From JAODBQ01 sp047602055 (GTDB lineage Bacteria > Actinomycetota > Acidimicrobiia > Acidimicrobiales > Ilumatobacteraceae), in assembly GCA_047602055.1 (NCBI GenBank), contig JASGIG010000001.1, positions 1,922,001 through 1,986,000 on the forward strand: a stretch of 64,000 nt of DNA, in the 5' to 3' direction. The position numbers were made by a program, and so were the translations under genes. Shown piece by piece: positions 61,743 through 64,000 of this stretch. Positions within the stretch are counted from its first letter, which is position 1. The number at the start of each line of letters is the position of its first letter. The notes beneath the pieces were generated by a model that saw only the letters and a program-made list of their open reading frames with translations, ran no database searches and was not told the DNA's origin.

Positions 61743-61847
61743 GCGAGCGCAGCGAGCTCATGGCGACCGAGCGGCCGCCGGGGGGACCGGTGCCGATGGG
61801 GCGCGAGCACAGCGAGCGGGTGCCCAGCCCCCGAGGGGCGGTGAGCG
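61739..61847 (+). repeat. Family D/B-like element D4, translated as the DUF5682 N-terminus
   Basis: GAGCGAGCGCAGCGAGCTC and GCGAGCACAGCGAGCGGG flank a G/C-rich core. The direct repeat GTGAGCG occurs at both ends (61739-61745 and 61841-61847). The element is 102 bp, a multiple of three, so the start codon before it remains in frame with the gene after it. Confidence 0.6.
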
Positions 61848-64000
61848 TGCGTCACTTCGGGATCCGTCATCACGGGCCGGGTTCGGCACGCTCGCTGCTC
61901 GCCGCGCTCGACGAGTGGCGGCCCGACGCGGTGCTCGTCGAGCTGCCCGCCGACTGCCAGGCCGCGCTGGCGTGGATCGGTCATCCGCAGCTGCAGCCGC
62001 CGATCGCCCTACTCGGCTGGGTCCTCGACCAGCCGAACCGCGCCGCGTTCCTCCCGTTCGCCGGGTTCAGCCCGGAGTGGTGCGCGTTCTCGTGGGCGGT
62101 GCGCCACGGCGTCGAGCTGCGGGCCGTCGACCTGCCGCTGGCCAACGTGCTCTCGGCCGGCCACGATCACGACGGCGACAGCCTGTTCGCCGCCGGTCCC
62201 GGCCGGCCGGTCGATCCGCTCGCCGCGCTCGCCGAGGCCGCCGGCGACCCGGATCCGGAGCGCTGGTGGGACGACGTCGTCGAGCACCGCGGCGACGGCC
62301 CGCCGGCATTCGACGCCGTCGCCGCGGCGATGGCCGCCGTCCGGTCGGGTGCGCCACCACCGTCGGTCGCCGAGGAGCGGCGCGAGGCGCACATGCGCCG
62401 GTGCATCCGCCAGGCGGTGGCCGACGGCTTCGCCCGGATCGCCGTCGTCTGCGGGGCGTGGCACGTCCCCGCCCTCGCCGGCCTGGCGACCGCCCACGTC
62501 GCCGCCGGGGTAGCCGTGACGCCCGGCGCCACCCGGGACACGATGCCCAGCGCGGCGGCCGATGCCCGCGCCCTGCGCGCCCTCCCGAAGGTGAAGGTCG
62601 GGGTCAGCTGGGTGCCGTGGACCCACCGCCGCCTGTCGGCCGCCGGCGTCGACGGCGCCCCGGGGTACGCCGCCGGCGTGCACAGCCCGGGCTGGTATGC
62701 GCACGTCTTCGCCAACCCGGGCGAGGCCGGCGTTGCCCGCTGGTTCGTCGACGCGGCCCGGCTGCTGCGTCGCCACGACCTACCGGCATCGCCTGACCAC
62801 CTGATCGCCGCCACCCGCGCCGCCGGCGCGCTCGCGGTGCTGCGCGGCCGACCGGGGCCCGGCCTCGCCGAGGTGCTCGACGCCGCCGAGGCCGTGCTCG
62901 CCGCCGGCGGCTCGGGCATGGCACTGATCCACGACGAGCTGATCGTCGGCGAGGCGATCGGCATGGTCCCTGACGACGCCCCGCAGGTGCCGCTGGCCCG
63001 CGACCTCGCCGTCCAGCAGCGCCGCGCCCGGCTCAAGCCGGAGCCCGGCCGGCGGACCGTCGAGGTCGACGTCCGCACGCCGACCGGGCGGGCCAAGTCG
63101 GTGCTGCTCCACCGCCTGCGCGCCCTCGGCGTGCCGTGGGGGACGGTGACCGACGGGCGGGGGAGCAGCGGCACGTTCCGGGAGACGTGGTCGCTGGCGT
63201 GGGAGCCGGAGCTGACGGTCCGCCTCATCGAGACTCGCCGGGCACGGGACCACCGTCGAGTCGGCCGCCACGAGCCGGCTGCTGGAGCGCGCTGCTGCGC
63301 AGACCGCGCTCGCCGACCTCGTCGCCGTGCTCGACGTCGGTCTGCTCGCCGACCTCGCCGAGGTCGTCGAACCCGTGGTCCAGCGCCTGGCTGCGCAGGC
63401 CGCCCACGACCCCGACATCGCCCAGGTGGTCGACACGCTCGTGCCGCTGGCCACAGCGCTGCGCTACGGCGACGTCAGGTCCACCGATGCCGGCTCGCTG
63501 CGCTCGGTGTTCGACGGGCTCGTCGTGCGCGTCCTCGCCGGCCTCGTCGTCGCCTGCCGTTCGCTCGACGAGGAGGCTGCGTCGACGATGGTCGAGCGCC
63601 TCGCTGCTGCGCAGGCGGCGCTGGCGTTGACCGACCACGCTGCCAGGCAGGGCGCGTGGCCGGCCGTGCTCGAGCAGCTCACCGGGCGCGGCGACGTGCA
63701 CGGTCTGATCCGCGGCCGAGCCGCCCGGCTGTTGCACGACGGCGGTACGTGGGACCGAGACCGCGTCGAGCGCCGCCTGTCGCGGGCGCTGTCGTTCGGG
63801 ACACCACCGGGGGAGGGGGCGGCGTTCGTCGAGGGCTTCCTCGCCGGCAGCGGCACGGTGCTGGTCCACGACGCTGAGCTGCTCGGCGTCGTCGACGGCT
63901 GGGTGTCGTCGCTGCCGCCCGACGCGTTCGTCACCGCCGCGCCGTTGTTGCGCCGCACGTTCGGCGGCTTCGAACCGGCCGAACGCCGCCAGCTCGGCCG
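61739..64000 (+). CDS. DUF5682 family protein (YehM-like), +1 frameshift, 3' truncated
   Basis: Starts at GTG 61739 (overlapping the MoxR stop) or at GTG 61841, which gives the family-like beginning MSVRHFGIRHHGPGSARSLL. VLVELPADCQAAL, CAFSWAVRHGVELRAVDLP, AHMRRCIRQAVADGFARIAVVCGAWHVPALAG and GVSWVPWTHRRLS are the DUF5682 core, which has a TraB/ChaN-like layout. After VRLIE the frame must change: removing the A at 63233 gives LAGHGTTVESA and a frame open to the window end (RRTFGGFEPAERRQLG). More than 720 residues are visible. A role with the MoxR ATPase is inferred from gene order. Confidence 0.85.

Overview
The window is very GC-rich DNA with tightly packed genes, few Shine-Dalgarno sequences and many GTG starts. 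It appears to come from an actinobacterium. Markers are coenzyme F420 genes (cofE and a deazaflavin-dependent reductase), a SARP/BTAD regulator, an ftsEX pair after prfB, a MhuD-like haem oxygenase, a group II truncated haemoglobin, menB and a SigC-like ECF sigma factor next to copper genes. The style fits the Acidimicrobiia (Ilumatobacter-like), but that placement is inference. There are no rRNA or tRNA genes, transposases, CRISPR arrays or prophage genes that I can see.

Layout. 1-6.1 kb: end of an M20 hydrolase, a methyltransferase, a CPBP protease, a large membrane glycosyltransferase-like protein, a phosphohexomutase and Trm112 (envelope sugar metabolism). 6.2-9.6 kb: a secreted triple-repeat protein, ahcY and DUF3303. 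9.7-15.9 kb: SARP ATPase regulator, Phd/PIN toxin-antitoxin pair, comF, a Rieske oxygenase, and an AlkB-like oxygenase behind two SOS boxes. 16-21.5 kb: secA-prfB-ftsE-ftsX. 21.7-36.6 kb: mostly single metabolic genes (SDR, GGDEF-EAL, enoyl-CoA hydratases, globin, menB, cofE, psuG, GDPD, sulfatase, MhuD-like). 36.7-41.6 kb: a minus-strand ddn-mtfA-DUF1269-sigC-copCD series with a divergent TetR. 41.7-45.4 kb: MazF/RHH pair, a lone CoxL-type hydroxylase, a hydrolase. 45.6-50.8 kb: a four-gene MacAB-type export operon with two membrane-fusion proteins. 50.9-58.1 kb: gene remnants, an ankyrin protein, metB-cbs, HIT, a fic relic. 58.1-64 kb: SWIM, DUF5691, MoxR ATPase and DUF5682, a cluster like E. 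coli yehLMPQ, running off the end.

Three patterns cut across the genes. (1) Small dispersed intergenic elements (families A-D below). Family D sits exactly at translationally coupled operon junctions, and in all five cases the element is itself an open frame that preserves coupling or fuses to a neighbour. (2) Many genes have a TANNNT hexamer 6-10 nt before the start codon, implying leaderless transcription. (3) Eight genes, including the essential secA and ahcY, each contain a single extra base. All are +1, which looks like an insertion-prone sequencing or assembly error rather than gene decay.

The most promising biology is the SWIM/DUF5691/MoxR/DUF5682 operon. Its promoter shares a 26-bp motif (23 identities) with comF, and its junctions carry the coupling mini-ORFs. 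All coordinates and motifs were read by eye; no search, alignment program or composition calculation was run.
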